A stretch of 64,000 bases of DNA from Streptomyces melanogenes (lineage in GTDB: Bacteria > Actinomycetota > Actinomycetes > Streptomycetales > Streptomycetaceae): NCBI RefSeq assembly GCF_014649795.1, contig NZ_BMTS01000002.1:62001-126000 (forward strand), given 5' to 3'. Under the pieces are notes generated by a model. The model worked only from the letters and a program-made list of their open reading frames with translations, did no database searches and had not been told where the DNA came from. Shown piece by piece: positions 43,744 to 52,617 of this stretch. The first letter of the stretch is position 1, and each line of letters opens with the position of its first letter. The position numbers were made by a program, and so were the translations under genes.

Positions 43744-44109
43744 ATGGGCTGGGTAACCGACTGGAGTGCGCAGGCAGCCTGCCGCACTACCGATCCGGAC
43801 GAACTGTTCGTACAGGGTGCGGCTCAGAACAGGGCGAAGGCGGTGTGCACCGGATGTCCGGTGCGGACCGAGTGCCTCGCGGACGCACTGGACAACCGCG
43901 TCGAATTCGGCGTGTGGGGCGGAATGACGGAACGGGAGCGCCGCGCACTGCTGCGCCGCCGGCCCACCGTCACGTCCTGGCGGCGTCTCCTGGAGACGGC
44001 GCGTACGGAGTACGAGCGCAGCACGGGCATCCTGCCCGTGGGCATCGACGACGAGGAGGCGTACGCCTACCGGCACGCCGTGGACGAGACGTACGCGGCC
44101 GTGGGGTAA
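43744..44109 (+). CDS. wblA: WhiB-like iron-sulfur regulator WblA
   Basis: The 121-residue protein has the four Wbl cysteines (Cys13, Cys35, Cys38, Cys44) that hold a 4Fe-4S cluster and the GVWGG turn (about 56-60) that contacts region 4 of the principal sigma factor, then a basic tail (RERRALLRRR). Sequence start MGWVTDWSAQAACRTTDPDE and the PBP/ArsA-type neighbourhood match WblA, a developmental regulator that also represses antibiotic production in Streptomyces. The ATG is preceded by GGGAGAGGA at a somewhat long distance. Confidence 0.95.
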   Translation: MGWVTDWSAQAACRTTDPDELFVQGAAQNRAKAVCTGCPVRTECLADALDNRVEFGVWGGMTERERRALLRRRPTVTSWRRLLETARTEYERSTGILPVGIDDEEAYAYRHAVDETYAAVG

Positions 44110-44145
44110 GCCCGCGCACGTACGACACGTACGTAACCAGACGTA

Positions 44146-45477
44146 TCAGAGCGCTCCGGCCGTCTCTTCCTGGGCCGCGAGCCGTTCCCCGATGGCCCGG
44201 AGCCCGGCGAGATCGTGTACGTCGCCGGGCAGGGCGGCCACTTCGGCCACCGGGACTTCGGGGTGGAGTGCGGTGAAGCGGTCTCGCGTGCGCTGCTCGC
44301 GGGCGAGCACCTGCATCCGCTCGGCGTGCAGGCGCAGCAGACCGGCGGTCAGCCGGTCGACCGACACGCCGTGTTCGGGTGCGCTGTCCTGGGACGCGCT
44401 GTCCTCGGAACCGGTGGGGGAGGGAGCTTCGGGAGAGGAACCACCGGTGCCACGATCCTCAGCCTTCCCGGACCCCTGATCGACAATGCGGCCGTCGACA
44501 AGATTTTCCCCACGGCCCTCGCCCCGGTCCTCGCCGCCCCGGTCCTCGTCCAGGTGCTCCGCCGCCGCGAGCGCCCGCTCGGCCGACAGCCGGGCCGCGC
44601 CGCTGCCGTGCACCCGGTTCAGGACGAGACCCGCCAGCGGCATCGTGTCGGCCGCCAGCCGCTCCACGAAGTACGCGGCCTCGCGCAGCGCGTCCCGCTC
44701 CGGCGCCGCGACCACGAGGAAGGCCGTGCCAGGGGCCTGGAGCAGCCGGTAGGTGGCGTCGGCGCGGGTGCGGAAGCCGCCGAACATCGTGTCCATCGCC
44801 GCCACGAACGTCTGGACGTCCCGCAGCAGCTGCCCGCCGAGGAGCTTGCCGAGCGTGCCGGTCATCATCGACATGCCGACGTTGAGGAACTTCATCCCGG
44901 CCCGGCCGCCCATCTTCGCGGGCGCCATCAGCAGCCGGATGAACTTGCCGTCCAGGAACGACCCCAGCCGCTTCGGCGCGTCCAGGAAGTCCAGCGCCGA
45001 GCGCGACGGCGGGGTGTCCACGACGATCAGGTCCCACTCGTCGCGGGCCCGCAGCTGGCCCAGCTTCTCCATCGCCATGTACTCCTGCGTGCCCGCGAAA
45101 CCGGCCGACAGGGACTGGTAGAAGGGGTTGGAGAGGATCGCCCGGGCGCGCTCCGGGTCCGCGTGCGCCTCGACGATCTCGTCGAAGGTCCGCTTCATGT
45201 CGAGCATCATGGCGTGCAGCTCGCCGTCGCCCTCGACGCCCTTGACCCGGCGCGGGGTGTTGTCGAGCGAGTCGATACCCATGGACTGGGCGAGCCTGCG
45301 CGCCGGGTCGATGGTCAGCACGACCACCTTGCGGCCGCGCTCGGCGGCCCGCAGCCCCAGCGCCGCCGCCGTGGTGGTCTTGCCCACCCCGCCGGAGCCG
45401 CAGCACACCACGATCCGCGTCTTCGGGTCGTCGAGCAGGGGGTCGATGTCGAGCGGCGCCGCCGCGTCCATGCTCAC
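44146..45477 (-). CDS. ArsA/Get3-family ATPase, second of a pair
   Basis: The 443-residue cytosolic ATPase has the deviant Walker A CCGSGGVGKTTTAAAL (about 25-40), DPARRLAQSMG, and DLIVVDTPPSRSALDFLD (Walker B/switch, about 150). A roughly 90-residue acidic, Gly/Ser/Asp-rich insertion (about 310-380) divides the C-terminal part. It lacks the arsenite Cys triad. GTG 45477 overlaps the stop of the first ATPase by four bases (GTGA), so the two probably form a heterodimer. Such pairs next to wblA are conserved in Streptomyces; the client is unknown. Confidence 0.9.
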   Translation of the reverse strand: MSMDAAAPLDIDPLLDDPKTRIVVCCGSGGVGKTTTAAALGLRAAERGRKVVVLTIDPARRLAQSMGIDSLDNTPRRVKGVEGDGELHAMMLDMKRTFDEIVEAHADPERARAILSNPFYQSLSAGFAGTQEYMAMEKLGQLRARDEWDLIVVDTPPSRSALDFLDAPKRLGSFLDGKFIRLLMAPAKMGGRAGMKFLNVGMSMMTGTLGKLLGGQLLRDVQTFVAAMDTMFGGFRTRADATYRLLQAPGTAFLVVAAPERDALREAAYFVERLAADTMPLAGLVLNRVHGSGAARLSAERALAAAEHLDEDRGGEDRGEGRGENLVDGRIVDQGSGKAEDRGTGGSSPEAPSPTGSEDSASQDSAPEHGVSVDRLTAGLLRLHAERMQVLAREQRTRDRFTALHPEVPVAEVAALPGDVHDLAGLRAIGERLAAQEETAGAL

Positions 45478-46439
45478 TTGCTTCCCACCCCGGAGTTCCG
45501 CAGCTCGGCGGCCAGGCGGTAGAGCCCGGCCAGATCCATTCCCTCGCCGATCAGGGGCAGTTCGTGCACGGGCAGACCCAACCCGCCCACCACCGCCCGC
45601 TGTTCGCGCTCCAGCTCCACCCGCTCGGCGTGCTCGGCGGCCTCCTGGAGCAGCGGGGTGACCAGCTTCGCCGAGCCGGTGACCCCGGCGCGGGTGAGCG
45701 CCTTGGCGACCTCCTTGCGCCGGTCGCCGGTGACGCCCCGGACCGCCTCCTCGTCCAGCAGGTGCGGGCGGACCATGTTCACGATGACGGCGCCGGTCGG
45801 CAGATCGGCGGCGCGCAGCTCGGCGATCCCGTCGGCGGTCTCCTGGACCGGCATCTCCTCCAGGAGCGTCACCAGGTGCACGGCCGTCTCGGGGGACTTC
45901 AGCACCCGCATCACGGCCTGCGCCTGGTTGTGTATCGGGCCGATCTTGGCGAGCCCGGCGACCTCGTCGTTGACGTTGAGGAAGCGGGTGATCCGCCCGG
46001 TGGGCGGGGCGTCCATGACCACATGGTCGTACGCGTACCGCCCGTGCTTGTCCTTACGCCTGACGGCTTCGCACGCCTTGCCGGTCAGCAGGACGTCGCG
46101 GACGCCCGGGGCGATGGTGGTGGCGAAGTCGATGGCGCCGAGCTTCTTCAGGGCGCGGCCCGCCGAACCCAGCTTGTAGAACATCTGGAGGTAGTCGAGC
46201 AGGGCCCGCTCGGCGTCGATCGCCAGCGCGTGCACCTCCCCGCCGCCGGGCGCCACGGCGATCTTCCGCTCCTCGTACGGAAGGGTCTCCGCCTCGAAGA
46301 GCTGTGCGATGCCCTGTCTGCCCTCGACCTCGACGAGGAGCGTGCGCTTGCCCTCCGTCGCGAGGGCGAGCGCGAGGGCAGCGGCGACCGTGGTCTTGCC
46401 GGTACCGCCCTTGCCGCTGACGACCTGGAGCCTGCTCAC
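45474..46439 (-). CDS. ArsA/Get3-family ATPase, first of a pair
   Basis: The 321-residue ATPase has Walker A VVSGKGGTGKTTVAAALALA (6-25), EVEGRQG and VVMDAPPTGRITRFL (about 138). It has no arsenite-binding Cys triad, so arsenic export is unlikely. Its partner follows with a four-base overlap. GTG 46439 has no ribosome site but has TAGGCT seven bases upstream, fitting leaderless translation. Confidence 0.9.
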   Translation of the reverse strand: MSRLQVVSGKGGTGKTTVAAALALALATEGKRTLLVEVEGRQGIAQLFEAETLPYEERKIAVAPGGGEVHALAIDAERALLDYLQMFYKLGSAGRALKKLGAIDFATTIAPGVRDVLLTGKACEAVRRKDKHGRYAYDHVVMDAPPTGRITRFLNVNDEVAGLAKIGPIHNQAQAVMRVLKSPETAVHLVTLLEEMPVQETADGIAELRAADLPTGAVIVNMVRPHLLDEEAVRGVTGDRRKEVAKALTRAGVTGSAKLVTPLLQEAAEHAERVELEREQRAVVGGLGLPVHELPLIGEGMDLAGLYRLAAELRNSGVGSK

Positions 46440-46511
46440 GTCGTCGAGCCTAACCAGTCGCCCGGCGGCCTACGCATGAGGCTGCCTCCGGCAGCGGCTA
46501 CAGTCGGCCCC

Positions 46512-46673
46512 ATGACCAAGTGGGAATACGCGACCGTGCCCCTTCTCGTGCACGCGACCAAGCAGATTCTGGACACCTGGGGCGAGGACGGCTGGGAGCT
46601 GGTCCAGGTCGTTCCCGGGCCGAACAACCCCGAGCAGCTGGTGGCCTACCTGAAGCGGGAGAAGCAGGCATGA
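46512..46673 (+). CDS. DUF4177 small protein
   Basis: The 53-residue protein (MTKWEYATVPLLVHATKQIL, then WGEDGWELVQVVPG) matches the short DUF4177 family of unknown function. It has TACAGT seven bases before the ATG and no ribosome site, so it is probably leaderless. The stop overlaps the RidA start (ATGA), making a coupled pair. Confidence 0.85.
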   Translation: MTKWEYATVPLLVHATKQILDTWGEDGWELVQVVPGPNNPEQLVAYLKREKQA

Positions 46674-47137
46674 GCGGCGCGGTGGAGGCGAAGCTGGCCG
46701 AGCTCGGCCTGACGCTGCCGGAGGTCGTGCCGCCGCTGGCCGCGTACCAGCCGGCCGTGCGGTCGGGTGTGTACGTGTACACCTCCGGGCAGCTGCCGAT
46801 CGTTGAGGGCAAGCTCACGCTGACCGGCAAGGTCGGTGCGGAGGTCACGGCCGAGGAGGCGAAGGACGCGGCCCGTATCTGCGCGCTGAACGCCCTCGCC
46901 GCGGTGAAGTCCGTCGCGGGTGACCTCGACCGGATCGCGCGCGTCGTGAAGGTCGTCGGATTCGTCGCCTCGGCGAGCGACTTCACCGGGCAGCCGGGTG
47001 TGATCAACGGGGCGAGCGAGCTCCTGGGTGCCGTGCTGGGCGACAAGGGTGTTCACGCCCGCAGCGCGGTCGGCGTCGCGGTCCTCCCCCTGGACGCGCC
47101 CGTCGAGGTCGAGATCCAGGTCGAGCTGAACGACTAG
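46670..47137 (+). CDS. RidA/YjgF-family protein
   Basis: The 155-residue protein resembles RidA enamine/imine deaminases: YVYTSGQLPIVEG, AARICALNALAAVKS, VVKVVGFVASASDF and HARSAVGVAVLPLDAPVEVE. The usual catalytic Arg in a SRSAVGV-type motif is present as ARSAVGV. Family members remove reactive 2-aminoacrylate. It is coupled to the DUF4177 gene. Confidence 0.9.
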   Translation: MSGAVEAKLAELGLTLPEVVPPLAAYQPAVRSGVYVYTSGQLPIVEGKLTLTGKVGAEVTAEEAKDAARICALNALAAVKSVAGDLDRIARVVKVVGFVASASDFTGQPGVINGASELLGAVLGDKGVHARSAVGVAVLPLDAPVEVEIQVELND

Positions 47138-47139
47138 CC

Positions 47140-47370
47140 GTTCGTCTGCGGGCCGGGGGGTGCTCGCGTAGGGCACCCCCCACCCCGCCCCTTCCCCAAA
47201 GCCCTCTGGCGGGCGGGCGGCTTTGTCTGCGGGCCGTCCCCAACTGGTCGCGCAGTTCCCCGCGCCCCTAAATGGCTCGGCTTCGCCATCGCCGTCGCCC
47301 GTACCCCCTAGGGGCGCGGGGAGCTGCGCGACCAGCCCGCCACCGGCCCGCAGACGAAGGCCCGCGAAAG
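47140..47370. repeat. Composite repeat at a probable rearrangement junction
   Basis: Module B (about 47175-47213) precedes forward A (about 47221-47269). The loop holds the GGCTCGGCTTCGCCATCG block, and A' runs 47309-47357. It fills the whole gap between convergent RidA and LacI genes. One base differs in A' (GAGCTGCGCG for GAACTGCGCG). Confidence 0.88.
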
Positions 47371-48393
47371 CTAGCCGCAGCCGCAGGACCGGCGGATCAC
47401 CAACCGCGACGGGAACTGCTTCAGGCGTTCCCGGCGCGACCCCGCCACCCGCAGCGCGTCGTCCAGGACCAGGTCCACCGCCGCGCGGGCCATCGCGGGA
47501 CGGTCGGAGGCGACCGTCGTCAGGGGCGGGTCCGTCAGACCCGCCTCCTTCACGTCGTCGAAGGCCGCCACCGCCAGCTCCCCCGGCACATCGATCCGCA
47601 GCTCGCGCGCCGCGCGAAGGACCCCGATCGCCTGGTCGTCCGTGGAGCAGAAGATCGCCGGGGGCCGCTCGGGCCCGCCCAGGATCTCCAGCGCCACCCG
47701 GTACGCGTCGTACCGGTTGTACGGCGCCTGGAAGAGCCGCCCCTCCACCGAGCGCCCGGACTCCAGCATCGCCCGCCGCCAGCCCTCCACATGGTCCGCC
47801 ACCGGGTCGCCGACCGCCGGGGTCGACTCGACCCCGCCGAGGCACGCCACGTACGCGTGACCGTGTTCCAACAGGTGGCGCGTGGCCAGCTGCGCCCCGC
47901 CGATGTCGTCCGTGACGACGGCCACGTCGTCGATCGCCTCCGGCCGTTCATGGAGCAGCACCACGCGCGCGTCCCAGGCGTCGATCTCGGCCGCCGCGCG
48001 CTCGCTGGGACCCTGGCTGACCAGGATCAGACCCGCGACCCGCATGCCGAGGAACGCCCGCAGATAGTGGACCTCGCGGTCGTCCAGATAGTCGGAGTTG
48101 CCGACCAGGACCATTTTCCCGCGTTCGGCCGCCGCCTGCTCCACCGCGTGCGCCATCTCCGCGAAGAACGGCTGGCGCGCGTCCGGGACGATCATGCCTA
48201 TGAGGTCCGTGCGCCGGGAGGCCATCGCCTGGGCAACCCGGTCCGGCCGGTAGCCCAGCTCCTTGATCGCGGCGAGTACCCGCTCGCGCGTGGCCGGGGC
48301 GACCGGCCTCGGTCCGTTGTTGATGACGTAGCTGACGACCGCGGTCGACGTACCCGCCAGTCTCGCCACATCATCCCGCGTCACCTTGGCCAC
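47371..48393 (-). CDS. LacI-family transcriptional regulator
   Basis: The 340-residue regulator has the LacI helix-turn-helix and hinge ([28 protein letters not shown], split over residues 4-31) and a periplasmic-binding-like effector domain ([18 protein letters not shown], then [15 protein letters not shown]). A sugar or nucleoside ligand is expected from the family. It is tandem to glnR, 24 bases downstream of its stop, so co-transcription is possible. Confidence 0.94.
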   Translation of the reverse strand: MAKVTRDDVARLAGTSTAVVSYVINNGPRPVAPATRERVLAAIKELGYRPDRVAQAMASRRTDLIGMIVPDARQPFFAEMAHAVEQAAAERGKMVLVGNSDYLDDREVHYLRAFLGMRVAGLILVSQGPSERAAAEIDAWDARVVLLHERPEAIDDVAVVTDDIGGAQLATRHLLEHGHAYVACLGGVESTPAVGDPVADHVEGWRRAMLESGRSVEGRLFQAPYNRYDAYRVALEILGGPERPPAIFCSTDDQAIGVLRAARELRIDVPGELAVAAFDDVKEAGLTDPPLTTVASDRPAMARAAVDLVLDDALRVAGSRRERLKQFPSRLVIRRSCGCG

Positions 48394-48417
48394 GAGCGGG
48401 AGTCTACGCGGGGTGAC

Positions 48418-49206
48418 CTACCTCTGGGCAGGGCGTACGGAGGCTTCCTCCGGCTCCGCGGCGGGCGGGACCGGTGCGGAGGCCACGGATTCCGCGGCCG
48501 CCTTGGCCTTGGCTTCTTCCGCCGCCCGTTCGACCTTTTCGGGGGTGACGAACCGGTAGCCGACATTCCGGACGGTACCGATCAGCGACTCGTGCTCGGG
48601 GCCGAGCTTGGCCCGCAGTCGCCGTACGTGGACGTCGACCGTCCGCGTACCGCCGAAGTAGTCGTACCCCCACACCTCCTGCAGCAGCTGCGCGCGCGTG
48701 AAGACCCGGCCGGGGTGCTGTGCCAGGTACTTCAGGAGCTCGAACTCCTTGAAGGTGAGGTCCAGGACCCGGCCCTTGAGCTTGGCGCTGTAGGTCGCCT
48801 CGTCCACGGAGAGGTCGCCGTTGCGGATCTCCATGGGGGAGTCGTCGGAGGTGATCTGCTGGCGGCCCATCGCGAGCCGCAGCCGTGCCTCGACCTCGGC
48901 GGGACCCGCGGTGTCCAGGAGCACGTCGTCGATGCCCCAGTCGGCGGTGACGGCGGCAAGGCCGCCCTCGGTGACCACCAGGATCAGCGGGCAGCCGGGG
49001 CCGGTGGAGCGCAGCAGCTGGCAGAGGGAGCGGACCTGCGGGAGGTCGCGGCGGCCGTCGACGAGGATCACGTCGGCACCGGGGGTGTCCACCAGGGCCG
49101 GGCCCTCGGCGGGGGCCACGCGCACGTTGTGCAGCAGCAGGCCGAGCGCGGGAAGCACCTCGGTCGACGGCTGGAGGGCGTTGGTCAGGAGCAGCAAGGA
49201 GCTCAT
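48418..49206 (-). CDS. glnR: Global nitrogen regulator GlnR (orphan OmpR-type)
   Basis: The 262-residue protein has an N-terminal receiver-like domain (about 1-115) with [13 protein letters not shown] holding the conserved Asp, but without a complete phosphorylation pocket, and a C-terminal OmpR winged helix (about 135-225; [35 protein letters not shown]). Sequence and length match actinobacterial GlnR, which controls nitrogen assimilation genes such as glnA and amtB. A low-complexity Ala/Glu/Pro tail follows. No histidine kinase is adjacent. Confidence 0.93.
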   Translation of the reverse strand: MSSLLLLTNALQPSTEVLPALGLLLHNVRVAPAEGPALVDTPGADVILVDGRRDLPQVRSLCQLLRSTGPGCPLILVVTEGGLAAVTADWGIDDVLLDTAGPAEVEARLRLAMGRQQITSDDSPMEIRNGDLSVDEATYSAKLKGRVLDLTFKEFELLKYLAQHPGRVFTRAQLLQEVWGYDYFGGTRTVDVHVRRLRAKLGPEHESLIGTVRNVGYRFVTPEKVERAAEEAKAKAAAESVASAPVPPAAEPEEASVRPAQR

Positions 49207-49379
49207 CGCGCCTCACCCGCCACGGTCGTCTGTTTCGGTTTCTTCGGTTCGTGCACGGTCTGCTCGCCCATAACGTCGGTTCCTCCTCGGTCCCTGCGAG
49301 GACGTTTACGGCACTGCTTTCGCTGCCCGGCTCCCGCGCCCTGAGAGCCTTTGTTCACCTGCTCGTAACAACGACCAGG

Positions 49380-49418
49380 AAACGCAAAAGGACCCGGGGG
49401 CTGCGCTGCCCGGATCCT
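49380..49418 (-). terminator. Minus-strand intrinsic terminator in the glnR upstream region
   Basis: On the minus strand AGGATCCGGGC pairs with CCCGGGTCCT (one mismatch) and is followed by TTTGCGTTTCC. It lies about 170 bases upstream of the glnR start and just before the divergent hydrolase gene, so it could stop a glnR leader or a small RNA. Confidence 0.5.
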
Positions 49419-49439
49419 CTGCCCAGCAGAATAGCCCAC

Positions 49440-50246
49440 ATGAGTTCCGGGGCAGAGGGCCGATTTCACACTGTGGATGTTTCCTCGATCACTAGGGGAC
49501 CGCGGCGCGCAACTCTGCGCACCTCGGACGGTGTGCCGATCGAGGCTTTCCACGACCCCTGCACGGCGGGTCCGACGGACACCGCGGTCGTGGTCGCGCA
49601 CGGTTTCACGGGGTCGGCGGCCCGGCCCGCGGTGCGGCGGGCGGCGGGGGTGTTCGCCCAGTACGCGGGCGTGGTGACGTTCTCCTTTCGGGGCCACGGC
49701 GGCTCCGGCGGGCGCTCCACGGTCGGCGACCGCGAGGTGCTCGACCTGGCGGCGGCCGTGGAGTGGGCGAGATCACTCGGCTACGCGCGCGTGGTGACCG
49801 TCGGCTTCTCCATGGGCGGATCGGTGGTCCTGCGGCACGCGGCGATGCACAAGGGGCTCACGGATGCGCGGACGGATGCCGTCGTCTCCGTCAGTGCGCC
49901 GGCCCGTTGGTACTACCGGGGGACCGCCCCCATGCGGCGGCTGCACTGGCTGGTGACCCGGCCCGCCGGGCGCCTGGTCGGGCGGCTCGGCTTCGCCACC
50001 CGGATCGACTCCAAGGAGTGGAGCCCGGTGCCGCTCTCGCCGGTCGAGGCGGTCCCGCTGATCGCGCCGACCCCGCTGTTGATCGTCCACGGCGACCGCG
50101 ACCCGTACTTCCCGCTCGACCACCCCAGGATGCTGGCGGCCGCCGGACCTGCGCGGTTGTGGCTGGAGGAAGGGATGGGGCACGCGGAGAACGCGGCCGG
50201 CGAGGAGCTGCTGCGCCGGATCGCGCAGTGGCTGTCGGTGGCGTAG
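49440..50246 (+). CDS. Alpha/beta hydrolase
   Basis: The 268-residue enzyme has the fold's hallmarks: oxyanion region VVAHGFTGSA, FSFRGHGGSGG, nucleophile GFSMGGSV (Ser about 126), Asp in VHGDRDPYFP and His in GMGHAENA. Substrate unknown. ATG 49440 has no ribosome site; GTG 49472 is an alternative. It is divergent from glnR, and the MoaD/ThiS gene follows after 33 bases. Confidence 0.88.
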   Translation: MSSGAEGRFHTVDVSSITRGPRRATLRTSDGVPIEAFHDPCTAGPTDTAVVVAHGFTGSAARPAVRRAAGVFAQYAGVVTFSFRGHGGSGGRSTVGDREVLDLAAAVEWARSLGYARVVTVGFSMGGSVVLRHAAMHKGLTDARTDAVVSVSAPARWYYRGTAPMRRLHWLVTRPAGRLVGRLGFATRIDSKEWSPVPLSPVEAVPLIAPTPLLIVHGDRDPYFPLDHPRMLAAAGPARLWLEEGMGHAENAAGEELLRRIAQWLSVA

Positions 50247-50279
50247 CCCATCATGGGGGACGACGAAAGGAGGGTCGCC

Positions 50280-50534
50280 ATGGCAGCGGGAACCATCCGC
50301 TTCTGGGCCGCGGCCAAGTCCGCCGCCGGTGTCGCGGAGGAGCCGTACGCGGCGGCCACACTGGCCGAGGCGCTCGACGCGGTGCGCGAGCGCCACCCCG
50401 GCGAGCTGACCCGCGTACTGCTCAGGTGCTCGTTCCTGGTCGACGGTGACCCCGTCGGGACGCGCGGGCATGAGACCGTACGGCTTGCCGAGGGCGGCAC
50501 GGTCGAGGTGCTCCCGCCGTTCGCAGGAGGGTGA
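50280..50534 (+). CDS. MoaD/ThiS-family sulfur-carrier protein
   Basis: The 84-residue ubiquitin-like protein ends in the diagnostic Gly-Gly (PPFAGG), which is thiocarboxylated by an E1-like enzyme and donates sulfur to molybdopterin, thiazole or another acceptor. TIRFWAAAKSAAG and LAEGGTVEVLPP fit MoaD more than ThiS. AAAGGAGGG precedes ATG 50280. Its sulfur-transfer context fits the nearby rhodanese gene. Confidence 0.9.
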   Translation: MAAGTIRFWAAAKSAAGVAEEPYAAATLAEALDAVRERHPGELTRVLLRCSFLVDGDPVGTRGHETVRLAEGGTVEVLPPFAGG

Positions 50535-50544
50535 CCCCCACGTC

Positions 50545-51813
50545 ATGAGCGATCAGCAGTACCCGCAGCCGTACGACGAGCCGTACCCGCGCTTCGACCA
50601 GTACGGGCAGCCGGTCCAGCAGTACCAGCAGCAGTACGACGCGTACCAGCAGCAGCACCAGCCGCAGCAGCAGTACGACCAGTACGGGCAGCCGCTCCAG
50701 CAGCAGCCGGTCCAGCACCAGCAGCCGCAGCAGTTCCCGCACGATCCGTCGCACCAGGAGCAGCAGCAGTACACGCAGACGTGGGAGGGCCAGACCTGGG
50801 ACACCCAGTACCAGCCCACCATCCAGCCGCAGCCCGTGCAGCGGCAGCCGGTCCAGCAGCCCGTGCAGCCGCAGCCGATGCAGCAGCAGTACGCGCAGGC
50901 GTACGCGCAGCCCGCCGCCGACACCGCGTACCTGCCGCCGCAGACCGGGTCCGTACCGCTGCCGCCGGAGGCGTCGGCGTACGAACCGCCGCCCGCCGCG
51001 CCCGCCCCGGCCGACGGCCCCGCCTACAGCCCGCCCACCACCGTCGGCAACACCCGCGTCACCGACGCCCAGCGGGCCCGCGCCGAGGGGCGCTCGCCGA
51101 TCATCGCGCCCGGGATGCAGCCCGCCGCGCTCACCGCCGTCCTCGGCCTGCTGCTCGCGGCCGCGTCCGGCATCGGGCAGTACGCGCTGGTGGTGCCGAT
51201 GGTGCTGCTCCAGGCCGTCACGGCCGCGGGCTGGTTCCGGCTCAACGGGATGTGGCCCGCCCGGCAGGGCATCGCGCTCGCCTTCCTGGGCGGCCTGGTC
51301 GCCGACGCGGCGCTGCTCGCCGTCGGCGACGAGCACGCGCCCGCGGCGATCCTGGGCACGCTCGGGGTGTGGGTGCTGCTGACGCTGGTGCTCCAGCTGC
51401 GCAGCCACGCGGACCCGGACGAGCGGATGTACGGCCTGATGGCGACCGTGGCCTCGGCGGCGCTCGCGATCCTGGCCGCCGGCTACCTCGCGGCGATCCC
51501 GCACGCGGTGGCGGTGGGCGCGGCGGCGGTGGCCGTCGCCGTCCCGGCCCGCGCGCTGCCGCTGCCGGGGCCGGTCTCCGTGGTGGTCTCGCTGCTCGCC
51601 GCGGCGGGCGCGGGGATCGTGGTCGGACAGCTGACGGACGTGGGTGCCTCGGGCGCGCTGCTCGGGCTCGCGGCCGGGGTGTGCGCGCTGATCGGGCTGC
51701 GGGTGGCCAGTTATGACTACCCGTCGCGTTTCGTGCACATGACGGCCGGAGTGGCGCTGCCGCTCACCGCGGCTGTTCCCGCTTTGTATCTGATCGGTCG
51801 AGTGATCGGGTAA
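50545..51813 (+). CDS. Multi-pass membrane protein with long Gln-rich N-terminal tail
   Basis: Residues 1-115 are dominated by Gln, Tyr and Pro (QQYQQQYDAYQQQHQPQQQY and similar), of prion-like composition; a Pro/Ala linker follows to about 165. Then come about eight membrane helices (from TAVLGLLLAAASGIGQYALV to the C-terminus). I do not recognise a functional family. The tail is predicted cytosolic. It lies 10 bases after the MoaD/ThiS gene, whose GGAGGG end region may serve as ribosome site. Confidence 0.8.
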   Translation: MSDQQYPQPYDEPYPRFDQYGQPVQQYQQQYDAYQQQHQPQQQYDQYGQPLQQQPVQHQQPQQFPHDPSHQEQQQYTQTWEGQTWDTQYQPTIQPQPVQRQPVQQPVQPQPMQQQYAQAYAQPAADTAYLPPQTGSVPLPPEASAYEPPPAAPAPADGPAYSPPTTVGNTRVTDAQRARAEGRSPIIAPGMQPAALTAVLGLLLAAASGIGQYALVVPMVLLQAVTAAGWFRLNGMWPARQGIALAFLGGLVADAALLAVGDEHAPAAILGTLGVWVLLTLVLQLRSHADPDERMYGLMATVASAALAILAAGYLAAIPHAVAVGAAAVAVAVPARALPLPGPVSVVVSLLAAAGAGIVVGQLTDVGASGALLGLAAGVCALIGLRVASYDYPSRFVHMTAGVALPLTAAVPALYLIGRVIG

Positions 51814-51867
51814 TTCCGGAGGTTAGGCTCGCAGCGTCAACGACCAATGTGGGGGGACTCGTACGCA

Positions 51868-52617
51868 ATGCGCGCACTTCGGATATGGCTCATCGTCGCG
51901 GTGGTTCTCGGCGGCCTCTTCGTCGCCGCGGACCGCATCGCGGTGAACGTCGTCGAGTCCAAGGTGGCCGACAAGATCAAGGCCAGTCAGGGCCTGCGGG
52001 AGACCCCCGACGTCTCGATCTCCGGCTTCCCCTTCCTCACCCAGGCGATGGGCAAGGAGTTCGACGAGGTCGACGTGAAGCTGGGCGGGGTCACCGCCAC
52101 GGCCGACGGCCACTCGGTCAACGTCACCGAGGTCCGCGCCAAGCTGCACGACGTGAAGGTCAATAGCAGCTACTCGTCCGCCACGGCGGTACGGGCGGAC
52201 GGCTCGGCCCGTATCTCCTACGCCGACCTCACCAAGTCCGCGCCCAAGGGCGCCAAGGTCGGCTACGCCGGTCCCGAGCGGGCCGCCAAGGGCCAGGTCC
52301 AGGTGACCGGCCAGCTCACCGACCTGCTGGAGGGCGCGGGCGTCCAGGTCCCCGCGAGCCTCAAGGTGCTGCTCGCGGGCCGCACGGTCAGCGCGTACAG
52401 CACGGTGACCACGGACGGCGGCGCGACCGTCAAGGTCCGCTCCGAGGAGCTGCCGAAGCTGCCGGTGGCGGGCTTCGACGAGAAGCTGCGCAAGGCGGTC
52501 GACTACGACCTGAAGATCGAGGGCCTGCCGCGGGGCATCAAGCTGGACAAGGTGACGGCCACGCCGGACGGTTTGCGGTTCTCGGGGACGGGCACGAACG
52601 TCTCCCTGGCGGGGTGA
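51868..52617 (+). CDS. DUF2993 (LmeA-like) envelope protein
   Basis: The 249-residue protein has an N-terminal membrane anchor or signal (LRIWLIVAVVLGGLFVAADRI, about 3-23) and a beta-rich lipid-binding-type domain. The DUF2993 signature VSISGFPFLTQAMGKEFDEV is at about residue 50. In mycobacteria LmeA works in lipomannan/mannan elongation; the Streptomyces role is unknown. GGGGGGA lies upstream of ATG 51868 at a longish distance. Confidence 0.88.
   Translation: MRALRIWLIVAVVLGGLFVAADRIAVNVVESKVADKIKASQGLRETPDVSISGFPFLTQAMGKEFDEVDVKLGGVTATADGHSVNVTEVRAKLHDVKVNSSYSSATAVRADGSARISYADLTKSAPKGAKVGYAGPERAAKGQVQVTGQLTDLLEGAGVQVPASLKVLLAGRTVSAYSTVTTDGGATVKVRSEELPKLPVAGFDEKLRKAVDYDLKIEGLPRGIKLDKVTATPDGLRFSGTGTNVSLAG

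Noticed and set aside
44146..46439. The ArsA-type ATPase pair as an arsenic export system
   Set aside because: Neither protein has the metalloid-binding Cys triad, and no arsB, arsR or arsC gene is present.
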